From Adenophora triphylla var. japonica (taxonomy: Eukaryota; Streptophyta; Magnoliopsida; Asterales; Campanulaceae): 64,000 bases of DNA. The notes under the pieces are model-generated. The model ran no database searches. It was not told the origin of the DNA and saw only the letters and a list, made by a program, of their open reading frames with translations. Positions 1 through 11,250 of the stretch are shown here, piece by piece (position 1 is the first letter of the stretch; each line of letters opens with the position of its first letter). The position numbers were made by a program, and so were the translations under genes. The stretch is from contig JAFEMH010000983.1 in the NCBI GenBank assembly GCA_022495995.1, positions 1 through 64,000 on the forward strand, read 5' to 3'.

Positions 1-440
1 TGATTTTGCTTGAATTTTGAATGATTTTAGGGCTTTGACCCGAATTTTAGGATTTTTTGAATGATTTTTTTTTTTGAATGATTTTTGAGATGCATGAACA
101 ACCTATGAGGCTAAGAATATGCAATGTGCAATTTTATTTGATGAAAAATATATGAGAATGACTCACTTTTTTCTCGCAAAATGAAGTAAGAATTTTTTTC
201 GAAAATATGGAGACGGAGTTCTTTGCCTTGTGCTAGAACTTAGTGTCAAAAATTCTGATTGCTTCAATGAGAAAACATGATTTTGGAAGATGAAAATGAT
301 TCATGCATGCCATTTTTGAAAAATAATGCTTATGTGCAAAAAATTGTGATTTTGTGCTTTAGGAAATGGCAATGACGGCGCTTTCTCAAGTGATGAAATG
401 ACACGTTTTTGATATGCAAAAGTTATGCTAGAAAAACTTT
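1..440. other. AT-rich non-coding stretch inside gypsy-1
   Basis: AT-rich sequence with repeated tgattttt and gaatgattt phrases and no plausible protein. It precedes the plus-strand antisense block and could be its upstream region or the edge of the 3' LTR. No alignment to the 5' LTR at 13002-14605 was obvious by eye. Confidence 0.4.
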
Positions 441-2400
441 TGTATGATATGCTTTTTCTTTTGAAAATATGTGCACTTTTGAATATATGCATGCTTTTTG
501 AAATGATATGAAGGAATCGACGCTTCTTTTGACGTGTGCTTGTCTCTTACGAGGAGAGACAAGTCTAGAGGGGACCAGTCGGAGATAGCGGTCAAGCTTT
601 GGCGAGAGGATCTTGGGATTTTGAGAAGGATGGGATGAATCCCAAGCGGTGAGTGAGGGCTACGGCTTGGATGCATTTGTAGAGGCTATCGGTAGGGGTG
701 TCCACATCACCTCTAAGAGCAAGGGCTGGTCCGGGCCCTATCGAGTTACGGTGGGACGGTACACATAGCTTTCACGAGGTGGGGAGAGGCGACGGTGACT
801 CCTGCCGATTTCACCGCTATTACGGGCTTACGGTTCACTTGGGAGGCCACGTGACTTGGAGGGACCACATCACGGCGAGGAGTTTCCGGGCTTTGGTCGG
901 GTTTGAGGCGGTCGAAGGGCAGGGATGGAGACACGGAATGTCGAGGTGGCGATTCGAGACTAGCATGCGGGAATTTTCTTTGCTAATGATGTGGCCCTTG
1001 GCGGTGGCTAGAGCATTCATATGGTTGATGCTATCGGTCACCATCTTTGCCAGTGCAGGACGATAGCTATGACTTGCCTCCTCGACTCTGGAGGATGTTG
1101 ATGGGATAGGGACGGTCTCTTGGGGAGAGGCCGGATTGGCGGAGTTGTACTTCTCGTTGGACATGTACGGTCGGAACAAGGCCTTCGATGGGCTGCTTTT
1201 CTTTTGCCCTTGAGGTAGTCTCCTCTTTTTTCTTTTCTCTTTTCTTTGTCTTGAGACTTTTATGAGAGAAAATGACCTTTTGATGTTTTGAACATGCGGG
1301 CTGGTTTTGCGAGGTGATCGGGTTCTTCCCTTGGAACCCAGTGATGTCACCATCTTCCCTGCTATGGTTATTTGGAGGGAGATGCGAGAGATAAATTCAC
1401 GGGGAAGACCCGGATTACCTTCGACTACAAAATGGTGAGGCCGGTCATCAACGGGGATGGGCACGATGGAGTGGACTTCTACCCCACAGGGCGGTATCCG
1501 GAGATCTTCTTTGGGAGATGCTATAGAGGTGACGAGGCGAGAGGAGGTGGCTTACGGGTGACATGTGATGTCATTTACTTGGGGGACCGCTTCTCGAGAC
1601 GGCGTGGTCATGTTCCCCAGCTAGATGCCATTACTCCTTCGACCCTCCCGGCCACGGATGCTGCGGCCCGAGGGCGCCGAGAGGATGAGATTGCTAGAGT
1701 ACCGGGCGGGCGTGGGCTGCGGAGGAGTGCCTTCGACATGGACACCCCTACTGTTTGTGTTTGTGGAGCGAGGCGCTGAGGACGCCACGAAGCTAGTGAA
1801 GGCGGCGGTCACTCGGGGATATGGGGAGGATGAGCCTCTGCGGCCGATCCCTCCTGCACATTTGTCCTACGTGGTCCATGGAGTGCCGAGGAGGATGAGG
1901 ATACTGTCCCCGTGCTAGGGAGCCCAGTACACCTTCTTGCTGATAGCCTTTGTAAGTGTACTCTTAGGGTCTTATTTCCCTTTTTAGCTTTCGGATTTTA
2001 CGCTTTTTGCAATTTTACGAGATTTTACGAGATTTTTCTCTTTTTTTCTCGGAGTTCCGGCTCGCACTTACGATAAATTTGATCGGGCGGAATAGGGGCT
2101 GGAAGGACATGTGCCGGTCTCTTACGAGGAAGGCGCTGCGCTTGAAGGCGGCGGCGGATGCGCGAGGCACAGGCGCAGAGACGGCACGTCGGGGGCACAG
2201 ACGTCTACCTCATCGGCCTCGGAGTACTCTTCCGGTGCTATGCCTCGGGGGCGGGGACCCATGGCCCGACATGCAGGCGGTGGCGAGTATGGGCACGATA
2301 ATGTCCATCTATCGATGTGAGCGACCAGGAGGACTGATGAGGGAGGCTAGCATCTACGGCGAGCGGCGATGAAGATGAAGAAGAATCGGAGGCCTAGGAG
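440..2400 (+). pseudogene. Degenerate antisense ORF with plant-mobile-domain-like signature
   Basis: GC-rich coding-like block on the strand opposite to gag-pol. Around 760-850 the plus strand reads VHIAFTRWGEATVTPADF followed by TAITGL, which resembles the R-WGE-x-T-TPADF-x-ITGL signature of plant-mobile-domain-like proteins (MAIN-like, and ORFs of several plant transposons). Frames are interrupted throughout: a TGA follows within about ten codons, and other fragments (for example 1372-1600) lie in another frame. The block ends near 2390 in an acidic, Asp/Glu-rich tail and is followed by AT-rich sequence. Function in retrotransposons is unknown. Assignment rests on the one motif. Confidence 0.5.
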
Positions 2401-2926
2401 GTCTCTAGAATAGATTTGGAACAAAAACAAACAATTTACAATTTTTATGCACACTTTGTTTATTTTTGCTTTATTTGGGCGCCGATGGGGCGAAAACATT
2501 GTATTTATGTTTTAATTGCTTTTCTAATTCATGCTTTTTCAATTTGCATATTATACGAGCCTTGGGGCGACTTTTTTGCTTGGAATTGGGGCTGAAAATG
2601 GGCCAAAATGATTTATAATGGTGTATAAATGCTTGAATGGCTTGGATATGTTTTTGTACGGGTTTTGGTTGAAAAAGTGGGGTGAAAACTCCATGGGCGA
2701 CAACTTTGGTTCTTCTGAGAATTTTTTCTGCCGAGAGGGCTAATGTAGCCGTGCGGCATGGCCTTGAGGGCAAATGTAGCCGTGCGGCTAACGGATTACA
2801 TGCGAGCGGGTTATTTTACGAATAAAAGCAAGGCTTGGCCATTTCATTTCATTTTCACTCTAGACTTGTCCCAATTGTTCCCAGGCATATTTTGGACCTA
2901 AAAGCACCATCTTTGATCATTTTGCG
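2400..2926 (+). promoter_or_regulatory. Spacer and possible promoter of the second antisense ORF
   Basis: AT-rich spacer with two copies of GCCGTGCGGC-like sequence (near 2747 and 2783), a phrase also present in the gypsy-1 5' LTR (14325-14370) and near the gypsy-2 LTR (19449). A TATA-like GAATAAAAGC lies at about 2819, roughly 110 bp before the ATG at 2927, and the stretch between resembles a pyrimidine-rich plant 5' UTR. Promoter function is inferred. Confidence 0.35.
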
Positions 2927-4450
2927 ATGGAGAATCCCGTTAGATTGCAAAGGGGAAACGAGACCATTTTCTATCCAGGTCTTCAATCTTGGGCGAGATA
3001 TAACTTCCAAAATCACAAGGGGCTGCTTGATTCTTCCTTCAAGATCAAGTCTTTATGGCATTTGAGGGATCTCCCGCCCGATTGGGATCTGTTGAGAGCC
3101 GCGGCAAAGTTACAGGATGTCAGGAGACATGTTTCTTGTTTCTCTTACAACGAAATCGTCCCAACGCACGAAGACTTGAGCCTTGATTGGGGTCCCGAGA
3201 TTGAGGCTATATCTATTCCGCTGATCGGAGACGTGCCGGTGACGGTAAAGCTTGCATCTTTTGCAGATTCCTTTGGGAGAGGTGAGAGGATGATGGTAGC
3301 CCGGATAGGATTGACCTTTCGATATCCGGGCGGAGTTTGGGTCTCCGAATATAGGCTGCGACCACGGTGGCTATGGATGCTTTCATTCTCTGCGTATTCT
3401 CTATTTTGTTCCTGCTTGAGTCAGTGGGGATGCTGTCATAGTGGTCTCTTGGACATGGTCGAGAGGCTGCAGTGGGAAGGATATTGTCCCATTTGGTTTT
3501 GGGAGAGACATTTCATGGGATTGATAGGATGGCTCGGGAGACCGTTTCATGAGGTCAGGAGTCAGGCTATGTTGACTTTGTGGCTGCGGGGAGAGGCTCG
3601 GGGCTTTGCACGGGGCTTTGCCGGCTCGGTGCCCTTGGGTGATTTCTCGGAGAGGTGCGCCTAGGCGGCGAGGAACGAGGGTAGGCTGGGAGGCGATGAT
3701 GGCTAGGCTATCCACTTCGGACATCCGTTGGTGGATACCACATTGGAGGTTGCGGACCGGGAGGATATTTCGGGAGTCTTATGCTTTGTGAGGGTTCCGG
3801 GATTACAGCTGGTCGTCCTTCTACATACCTGCTTGGTATCCGGGCGGTTTGGGGCTTTACGGGAGCCATTGAGTGATTGGGAGGACATCAGGACCATGGA
3901 GGTGGTGTCATTGGACATGAGAGATCCGGCCCGGCTTCTCTTTCTTCTCGAGGGCTTGGACACATCTTGCTTTCCCACCCGGGGCTATCTTCGGGAGCGG
4001 GGAAGAGCACCATCTTGACCACTGTCTACTTGGGTGGTATGAGAGGGAGATGGGAGCGACTCGAGGTTATCTTGGAGGATAGACGTCGAGCTTTATTGGG
4101 AGGCGGCGCGACTCGAGTAGGACTACGAGGGAGGCGAGGCTAAGGCGAGTTGCCATAACCAATCGGAGTGACTTGGTCGGGGATATGGAGGCTCGGTACA
4201 AGAGATTGTCGAGGTCGCTCCTTTGGCCGAGGCTCGAGAGAGGGAGGAGGTGCGGACTCGTGCTCGTATAGAGAGCGCTCATTGACACGGGGTTGGTAGA
4301 GGCTCCGGTGAGGATACCGGAGGTCGGGATGAGGGATGCCGACATTATTGAGAAGAAAAGGAAGAAGACTCGACGAGGCCGAGGAAAAGGGAAGAAGGCG
4401 AAGAAGACTCGGCGAATGACTGACAAGTCTTTTCTCAAGATCCTCTTATT
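2927..4450 (+). pseudogene. Degenerate antisense ORF, DUF7745-like
   Basis: Starts at ATG 2927 (MENPVRLQRGN...) and stays open to 3664, 245 codons, then continues in other frames to about 4450. Residues 30-90 contain NHKGLLDSSFKIKSLWHLRD and later SYNEIVPTHEDLS, which resemble the W-D and P-T-x-E-E blocks of plant retrotransposon DUF7745-type proteins. The far end near 4345-4430 is strongly basic (KKRKKTRRGRGKGKKAKKTR), like a nuclear localisation or nucleic-acid-binding tail. It lies between pol and the expected 3' LTR, antisense to pol, where Retand-type elements carry an additional ORF. The family name is tentative. Confidence 0.5.
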
Positions 4451-4499
4451 GCCATTTTGCAAACACATTAGTTTATTTAGGCATTTTATTGTATTTTAG

Positions 4500-4944
4500 A
4501 TCTTTTTAGCGAGGTTAGCGAGTTAAGAGGTGAGACCGTGCTTGAACTCATCAAGAAGTTTTTAACTTGTAATGAACAAGAAATATTATTTTAAAAATTA
4601 ATCAAGACACATTTCATGGAAATTCAAATGTCTTTATTGATTGGGACCCGTTTTATGAAAACTGAAATACCCTTTACTATTTTTAGGACGCACTTCATGG
4701 AAGCTTGATTGTCCCTTTTTATTGTTTAGGACACATTTCAAGGAAACTTAATCGTCCTTTTTATTGTTTTAGACCGAACCATATATGGTGCCTACGTTCC
4801 CACTTTTACAAGAAAGGCTAAGGGGCTCGGAGTCTTCGTAGTTCATTACGGTGAACTAATAATTTTTTATGTGCGGCCATGTCTTTTGCCTAGGCCGCCC
4901 TTTTTGGGGTCTTCGGCCTAGTTTGGGCATTACTCTTTTTGCAC

Positions 4945-4979
<35 letters not shown>

Positions 4980-5070
4980 TATATATATTTTTTATGTGAC
5001 GGCCACGTCTTTTGCCTAGGCGCCCTTTTTGGGGTCTTCGGCCTAGTGGGCATTACTCTTTTTGCACTTT

Positions 5071-5116
<46 letters not shown>

Positions 5117-5150
5117 TTTTTTTTTTTCGAGACATAGTATCTTCGGAGTT
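4500..5150 (-). repeat. Post-pol spacer with duplicated ~115-bp block and poly-T tracts
   Basis: No gene. Two imperfect tandem copies (about 4869-4960 and 4990-5085) share GGCCATGTCTTTTGCCTAGG-like sequence, CCCTTTTTGGGGTCTTCGGC and TGGGCATTACTCTTTTTGC, each ending in a long T run (4952-4980 and 5070-5127). On the minus strand GGGAACGTAGGCACC at 4783-4797 resembles the tacgtaggca phrase common near the pol end of Tat elements; the same phrase recurs in gypsy-2 at 19440. Confidence 0.6.
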
Positions 5151-6300
5151 TATCACCGTTGACCGGGTGGACAAAGGGATTGCCATCCAAGTGCGCAAGC
5201 TTCATTGCTCCTCTGACGGTATTTTACGCACCACATAAGGGCCGATCCAGGACGGGTTCCCATTTTCCCGGGGTTGTCTGCGGTAGGGGCTTTACTTTCG
5301 GCACCAAGTCGCCCTCTTTGATGTCTCGGCCTTGACCTTTTTATCAAACGCTACGGCCATTCGCCTCACAGTAGGCTCGGGTGTGTTCCATGGCTTTTAG
5401 CCTTCTCTCGTCAACGGGGCTAATTCATCATGCCAGGTACGCTGCAACCATTCCACTTCATTGACAACTTTGTTTTCCGGGAGGACCCTTAATGACGGGA
5501 TTTCAACTCCACTTTAGTAACACTGCTTCCATCCCGTAAGTTAGGGCAAAAGGAGTTTCTCCACTGTGCATTACGACGAGACGTTACGTAGCCCCCCGAG
5601 TGCTAGGTGCGGCTTTTCGGGCCAATCACGACCACGGGTGGCCATCTTAGGATGATCCGCTCGAGTGTCTTATTAGCGGCTTCCACGGCTCCATTGGTTT
5701 GAGGTGCATGCGGGGACGACTTGTGGCGAGTAACTACGAATTCGACGGCGATCTATCGCAGTCTCCTTCGAAGTGTGACCCATTATCGAAATGATCTCGT
5801 TGGGCACCCCATATACTGCACATTATGTTTTCTTTGATGAAGCTGGGCCACTTTTACGGAAGTGAGGACCTTGTAGGACTTGGCCTCTACCCACTTGGTG
5901 AAGTAGTCAATGGCCACCAACACGAACTCGTGCCCATTGCTTCTATAGGGATATTTTCCCTATCACGTCAATGCCCCAAGTTGCAAACGGCCAAGGAGTC
6001 GTCATGCGGTACGAGTCATGAGGTGGGAGATGGTTGAGGTTGGCAAACCGGCGGCATTTGTCGCGAGGTTCGGACGTGCTTTGAACGCAATCTGTTTCCA
6101 TGGAGATCCGGTAGTAACCCATTCGAGGATCACTTGCATCGGGGCTCACGGCATTCATGTGAGGACCGCGAGGACCATTGTGGACTTCGGTCATCAACTC
6201 TCGGCTCTTTCTTGAGTGACACATAAGAGGAGTGGTCCTTGATACCGCTTCTTGTATAGGTTGCCTCCTAGAATGACATCTTGAAGCCAACCTTTTCGGG
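5150..6300 (-). pseudogene. Ty3/gypsy integrase (gypsy-1), broken
   Basis: Minus-strand fragments give, from the 5' side, the zinc-binding region followed by RFANLNHLPPHDSYRMTTPW and PFATWGIDVIGKI (about 5955-6080), which is the hallmark entry into the integrase core of Tat elements. The C-terminal domain reads, across frames at 5160-5350, like GKWEPVLDRPYVVRKILPS and the terminal ..HPVN segment. Integrase inserts the cDNA into host chromatin. Frames are broken repeatedly, so this copy cannot be active. Confidence 0.75.
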
Positions 6301-7100
6301 GCTTGCAAGCTTTTGGCTCGACTCCTTCTTTTGGTCTACCTTCTTCGTCTCTGAAAGGCGACTCTCCGTCTTTGAGGAATTGGTAAATACGATTGTACGA
6401 GGTTCCTTTATAGGCTCGGGTCCCGGAGTCCACTTCACAACGAGAAAGTGGGGCTTCTCTTCTACCCACTCTGAAGGGCTTTATGGCTTTTCCTCGGGGA
6501 TCTCTACCAAGGAGGCTAGAGTAGCTAGAGCATCTGCGAATCTGTTCTTTTCCCTCGGCAAGTAGTGGAAAGTCACTTCTCGGAGCTGTCCGGTCAACTC
6601 CTCCATATGGGCATGATACCGTTGCGGATTAGGGTCTACAGTCTTCCACTTGTTGGAGACTTGGTTGATGTCAGTGAGTCTCAGTAAACTTCGAGCTCCT
6701 TGACATTTCTTTCTAAGGCGGCCTCCAAACCGGCAATGCGAGGCTTCGTACTCGGCGGCATTGTTCGTGGCGAGGAAAGTTCAACTTGAGGGCTATGGGG
6801 GTATGCTCATCTTTCGGATCGACCAATAGCATTCCTACACCATTTCCTCTTTTGTTAGCGGCTCAGTCAAAGAACAAGCTGCCATCTATTTTCGGGCTCA
6901 GCTTGCAAAGATCCCTTCATGCGGAAATTGGGGTTCGGGCCCTCTGTCTTCATTCTTGGGGAAGTTCGCTAGGTGATCGACAATGCTTGACCCTTGATGG
7001 CCTTTACGGTCACATAGTTGATGTCGTGATTACGCCAAGAAGAAGGACCACTTCGCTAGACGCATCGATAGGGAAGGCTTGTCAAAGATGTACTTGATGG
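6300..7100 (-). pseudogene. RNase H and linker region (gypsy-1), broken
   Basis: Between RT and integrase the minus strand gives recognisable RNase H pieces in shifting frames: NNAAEYEA-like (about 6735-6765), a REVTFHYLP stretch with NRFADALATLASL (about 6510-6590), then a linker ending IVYQFLKDGESPFRDE (6340-6400). RNase H removes RNA from the RNA:DNA hybrid during reverse transcription. The order is normal for the Tat lineage. Many frameshifts. Confidence 0.65.
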
Positions 7101-8480
7101 GGTCCATTTTCGAGACCAAGTTCACGGGGTGGGCTTGCATATAATGCTTCAACTTGCCGACTACCCGGACCCGATCCTGCACGGAGTCTTTTCACATGCT
7201 TGAATAATTGAGCTCACTCCCTTGTAGCTTCAGGGTGACAAAGTAAATGGCATTTTCTACTGAGAGTCTTTCTTCTCTTGAGCAAGCATAGCCCCAGCTT
7301 GCCGTGTCTGTGACGGTTAGATAGAGCGAGAAGAGGCTTGTCTATGTGGGGGGCATAGTACGGGGATGCACTAAGTATGCCTTGATGCGGTCAAAGGCGT
7401 CTTGGCATTCTTCGGTCCATTACTGTGTCCACATTCTTCTTCATGAGCTTGAAGATGGGCTCGCACATAGTGGTCAGCGATTGACAAACGGGCGATGTCT
7501 TTGCAATTTTCCCATGAAGCTTTTGACTTACATGCAGGTTTGAGGTGGCCTCATATCCATGATAGCTTTGATCTTTCGGGGTCAACTTCTATACCTCGCT
7601 CAGTGACCATGTACCCGAGCACTTTTCCCCTTGTCACTCCGAAGGTGCATTTGGCGGGGTTTAGTCTCATGGAATCTTTGTCTCGGCCTCTCAAAGAATT
7701 TTCGTAGGTCAACAAAGTGCTGCCCACCTTCTCCTTTGGAGTGGATTATCATGTCGTCTACGTAGACCTCAATCTCCTTGTGGATCATGTCATGAAAAAG
7801 TGCGGTCGCTGCCCTTTGGTAAGTAGCCCCGGCATTCTTGAGCCGAATGGCATTCTTGTATAACGGTAGGTTCCCACGGTGTGGTGAAGGCATCTTTTCT
7901 TGGTCTTCCTCGGCCATCTTGATGCAGTTGTAGCACCTGCAAAACCATCAACGAAGGATTTGACTTCGTAGTTGGCGGTGGAGTCCACCGGGATGTCTAT
8001 GTTTGGCGAGAGGGTAGTCGTCTTTGGGGGCTGGCCTTGTTCGGATCTCGGAAATCCACACGGCGGCGCACCTTCCCATTGGCCTTGGTTACGGTCACGA
8101 TGTTGGACAACCATGTCGGGTATTCAATAACTACGATGAATCCTACCCGCGGTAGCTTCTCAATTTCTTCTTTGACACTGTAGAGACCATTCCGGCTTGA
8201 TCTTTCTCGGTTTACGCTGCGGCTTGGCATGCGGTGCTAGAGGGATTACATTGCTCTACTATCGAAGCTGTCTAGCCAGGCATATCTTTGTATGACCATG
8301 CAAACACGTCGACGTATTCTACGAGCGGCTCAATCAATCTGTCCCTTTCAACTCCCTGGAAGAAGCTTCCAATCTGTGTCTCTTTAGGTTCCTCAATAGT
8401 ACCCAAGTTCACACTTATCAAAACCTCCTCGGCGGCTTGGGCCCGGTTTTCCTCTTTTACGAAACACCTTAAAGATTTCT
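7100..8480 (-). pseudogene. Reverse transcriptase (gypsy-1), broken
   Basis: Minus strand. The N-terminal part near 8270-8470 reads like VDVFAWSYKDMPG, the usual entry of Tat-type RT. The middle includes VDFRDPNKA (about 8030-8060) and KSFVDGFAGA (about 7940-7970). The active-site block IEVYVDDMIIHSK lies at about 7735-7775, with NAGATYQRAATALFHDMI just before it; YVDD carries the catalytic aspartates. Frame changes and stops are frequent. The domain order and the YVDDMI form mark it as Ty3/gypsy rather than copia. Confidence 0.85.
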
Positions 8481-9500
8481 TTAATGTATTGTTCGTTTAG
8501 TGTGTTTGCATCTTGTTCAAATGATTCATTATTAAGCTTGTTGTTAAGTTTTGAGTTAATTTATCATTTGTTAAGTTGGCAATAAGAGGATAATCGAAAG
8601 ATTTGTCATTTCATTCAAGATAAGGGGAAAGATGACATCGATTACATTTTCATAATCCTCGGGCGTGAGGCCTTCGGATGACTACGAGGCCCAGGAATTC
8701 GAAGATTCTGACTCAAGGCGAATAGACAACATAGACTCTGGACCCTACACTACTTATTGACTCGAGGGGACTTGACAAGGTTGGGCCAGGGATCTCGCTC
8801 CTTCTTCTTTGTTGCCACAGGGAGTAGCGGTCTTGTCGGCGTTGTCATTTGATTGTGCACTCTGCGGATCATTATTGCCTTTGTCGACACCAATTCCATA
8901 GGAAGTACTCGGGCGATGCAGCGGAATCTCCTTTACGAACTTAACTTCATCCATTTGTACCTCACGGGCGTAGGACCAGGTTGTGCTTTCGGCATACGAG
9001 ATACGGCTCTCTTCATCCCAAAAGTCTTACGGCTTGTTCACTCTTCTCTCTACCTTTTCCCAAACGGGGGTTGGGAATGATCCTCTGGAGTAGTAAGAGC
9101 CATTACAAACACATTATGCTCGTCATGGGTAATGAAGGGTTACGGAGAGACTTTCATTAACATGGCTTGTTTTACTTCAAACTCGCAGTCTTCATAAGTG
9201 AGCCTTTCTTACGTAATCTTGACCATGGTTCTTTGGTTCGATGTCGTAGAAAAGAGGCCGAGCTCGACAACATTAACGAAATCGGTTCCGACTATGGGTC
9301 CAAAGCTGTCCCTCCATGGCGGCGGCATTAATCGAGATCTTTCCATTTCCACTTGTAATTCGGCATAAGGAACATTGAATTTCGGGATATCTATGACATT
9401 TGGATTTCCAAAACCATTTCCATTTGTTCCTCGAACTCGATCATGTTGACTCGGTTGTTGGCGGGAAGAGGATTCTTGACCACATTGGGACCCCGAGGTG
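8480..9500 (-). pseudogene. Protease/linker region (gypsy-1), poorly preserved
   Basis: Lies between gag and RT where the aspartic protease is expected. The minus strand near 9400-9470 reads NNRVNMIEFEEQME, and other short fragments are in mixed frames. I do not see an intact D-S/T-G active site, so the protease is placed by position only. Confidence 0.45.
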
Positions 9501-11250
9501 GTTCTAACTTGCCTTCTTCAACTAGGCGAGAGATCGGGAGCTTCGGGTAGGTGCAATCATTAGTGTTATGGCCATGATAATTGTGAAAGCGACAGGTGTT
9601 TGGTCTCGTCCATTACGATCTTGGGGTTTTACGGGTTTCCGGTTTTCCAAAGGTACGATGAGTCCTTGGGCTACCAAACCGTCGAAGACCTTTTCTAGTG
9701 GCATTCCGAAATCTTCGGTATAGAAAGGGAGCTTTGGCTTTGCGGCAGCTTGGCTGCATTACATCCCGCTTTCTCATTACGAATGTAATTAACGGCGCCA
9801 ATCACTTCTTTTCCTTTTACGGTGGCAGTGGGGCATTTGACACCGGTGCTTTGTAGCGATAAGAAGCGATTTCTGTGGCGGGGCCATATTGAAGGCATTC
9901 TCAAACTTGGTGCCGGCATTTACCATTGCCGAAGGTCGGGATAGTAGTAATTGCCAATTTGGACTCTTAGTTGAGGTTTCGAGGCAAGATTGGAAGATCT
10001 CCATCTGTTCCTCTTCATTGAGTGGGGTCATCATTTCACTTGAGCTTCCAATTCCATCTCTTGTAGAATTCACTTCTTGGCTCATCGAGCGTTGTAGGGT
10101 ACCACTGTAGGTCATTCAGTGGTTTCCCAATTCAAATTGGCTTTATACTTTTCTAGGAACGCTTCTTTGATTTGGTCCCAAGTAGCTCGGGCCTCTGGTT
10201 TCACATGCGGGAACCACCTAAGAATTTGAACCTTTTAATGATAAGCGAAAATGATCGGCCATTTGTTCTTTGTGTACAATCTTTGGCTCTCATGGCAAGA
10301 ATGTAGCTTTCAATGTGAGTCAGGGGACAATCGGTGCCGTTGAACTTTTCAATTTCGGCATTCGGAATTTTGGAGGGAGAGGGACAACTTTGTTGGGATC
10401 GGTGATGCGGTATCTTTGTCCTCTTGGTGTCTATTTCCCCAAACTTCTCTTGCATGGACCTAACTTGTTCCCTTAGCCAAGCCATGTCGAGTCGGGGATG
10501 GTTTAGGATTGCTCGATTCCGGAGAAGGCTTATCGACTTGGGTGGAAGGACGGTGGGTGGCACGGTGGTAGGCGGTACCAAGGCTTGGGGATCTTTGGAG
10601 GGGAAGTAAGTGTAAACTTGACCGGGTCCCGTGTTCCCGTGAGGCGGCGGAGGCATAGGAATTAGGCTCATAATTTCCGAAGTAGGAAAAAGGATACGGA
10701 ACCTCACAGGGTCACGTGGGCAAAGTTGGAGGCGGAAGATCTGCTTTGTGGCGGGACATAAATTGAGAGGGTCATTGAGCTGATTTTGAGGCCTAGGAAA
10801 TGCAGGATGGCCCATCTTGAGGAGAGGGAGTGAATCCCGTGGGGTAATGCGGAGGCTGCGTAGCAGGGATAGGCGAGGCGTTTGCTTTCTGTTGGTAGGG
10901 GACAAAGCTAGGTCTCACTTGAGGAGGTGAGGGTGTTGGGATCTGATGGCTTGAGATGTTGGAAAGGAGGCGAAGAGGGGTAATCTGGATAAGGGATCGT
11001 ATGAGGATGGAGGAGGGCATTGGTTATAGGTGGATGGAGTGAGATGGCGCCACGGAGGCTCATCTTCTATCATCACCAAAGGCAGATTGGGCTCGACCAC
11101 TATTTGAACTCCATGACGACGAAGCGCTTCGATGAGCGTGGCTTCTTTGTTCCTCATGGGCCTTACGGCATTTTCCGGGGCTAAGGTTAGCTCTTCTTCC
11201 CTAGTCATGCAGTTACCCAAACCCGGCCTTGTTTCTGTCAAATCGGTCAT
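9500..11250 (-). pseudogene. gag polyprotein (gypsy-1), broken
   Basis: Minus-strand gag remnants. The first fragment begins at ATG 11250 (MTDLTETRPGLGN) and is followed by a proline-rich region (10570-10900) including VYTYFPSKDPQALVPPTTVP. A gag-core signature follows at 10250-10360: IEKFNGTDCPLTHIESYILA-MRAKD, the K-x-G-T-x-C-P-x-x-H-x-x-x-Y block of retrotransposon gag. Fragments at 9790-10115 include TPLNEEEQMEIFQSCLE. Gag forms the virus-like particle that packages the RNA. At least four frames are used, so it is inactive. Confidence 0.75.

Noticed and set aside
835..1464. 209-codon minus-strand open frame
   Set aside because: It is the shadow of the GC-rich plus-strand block, where the TPADFTAITGL motif is found; the minus translation has no recognisable domain.
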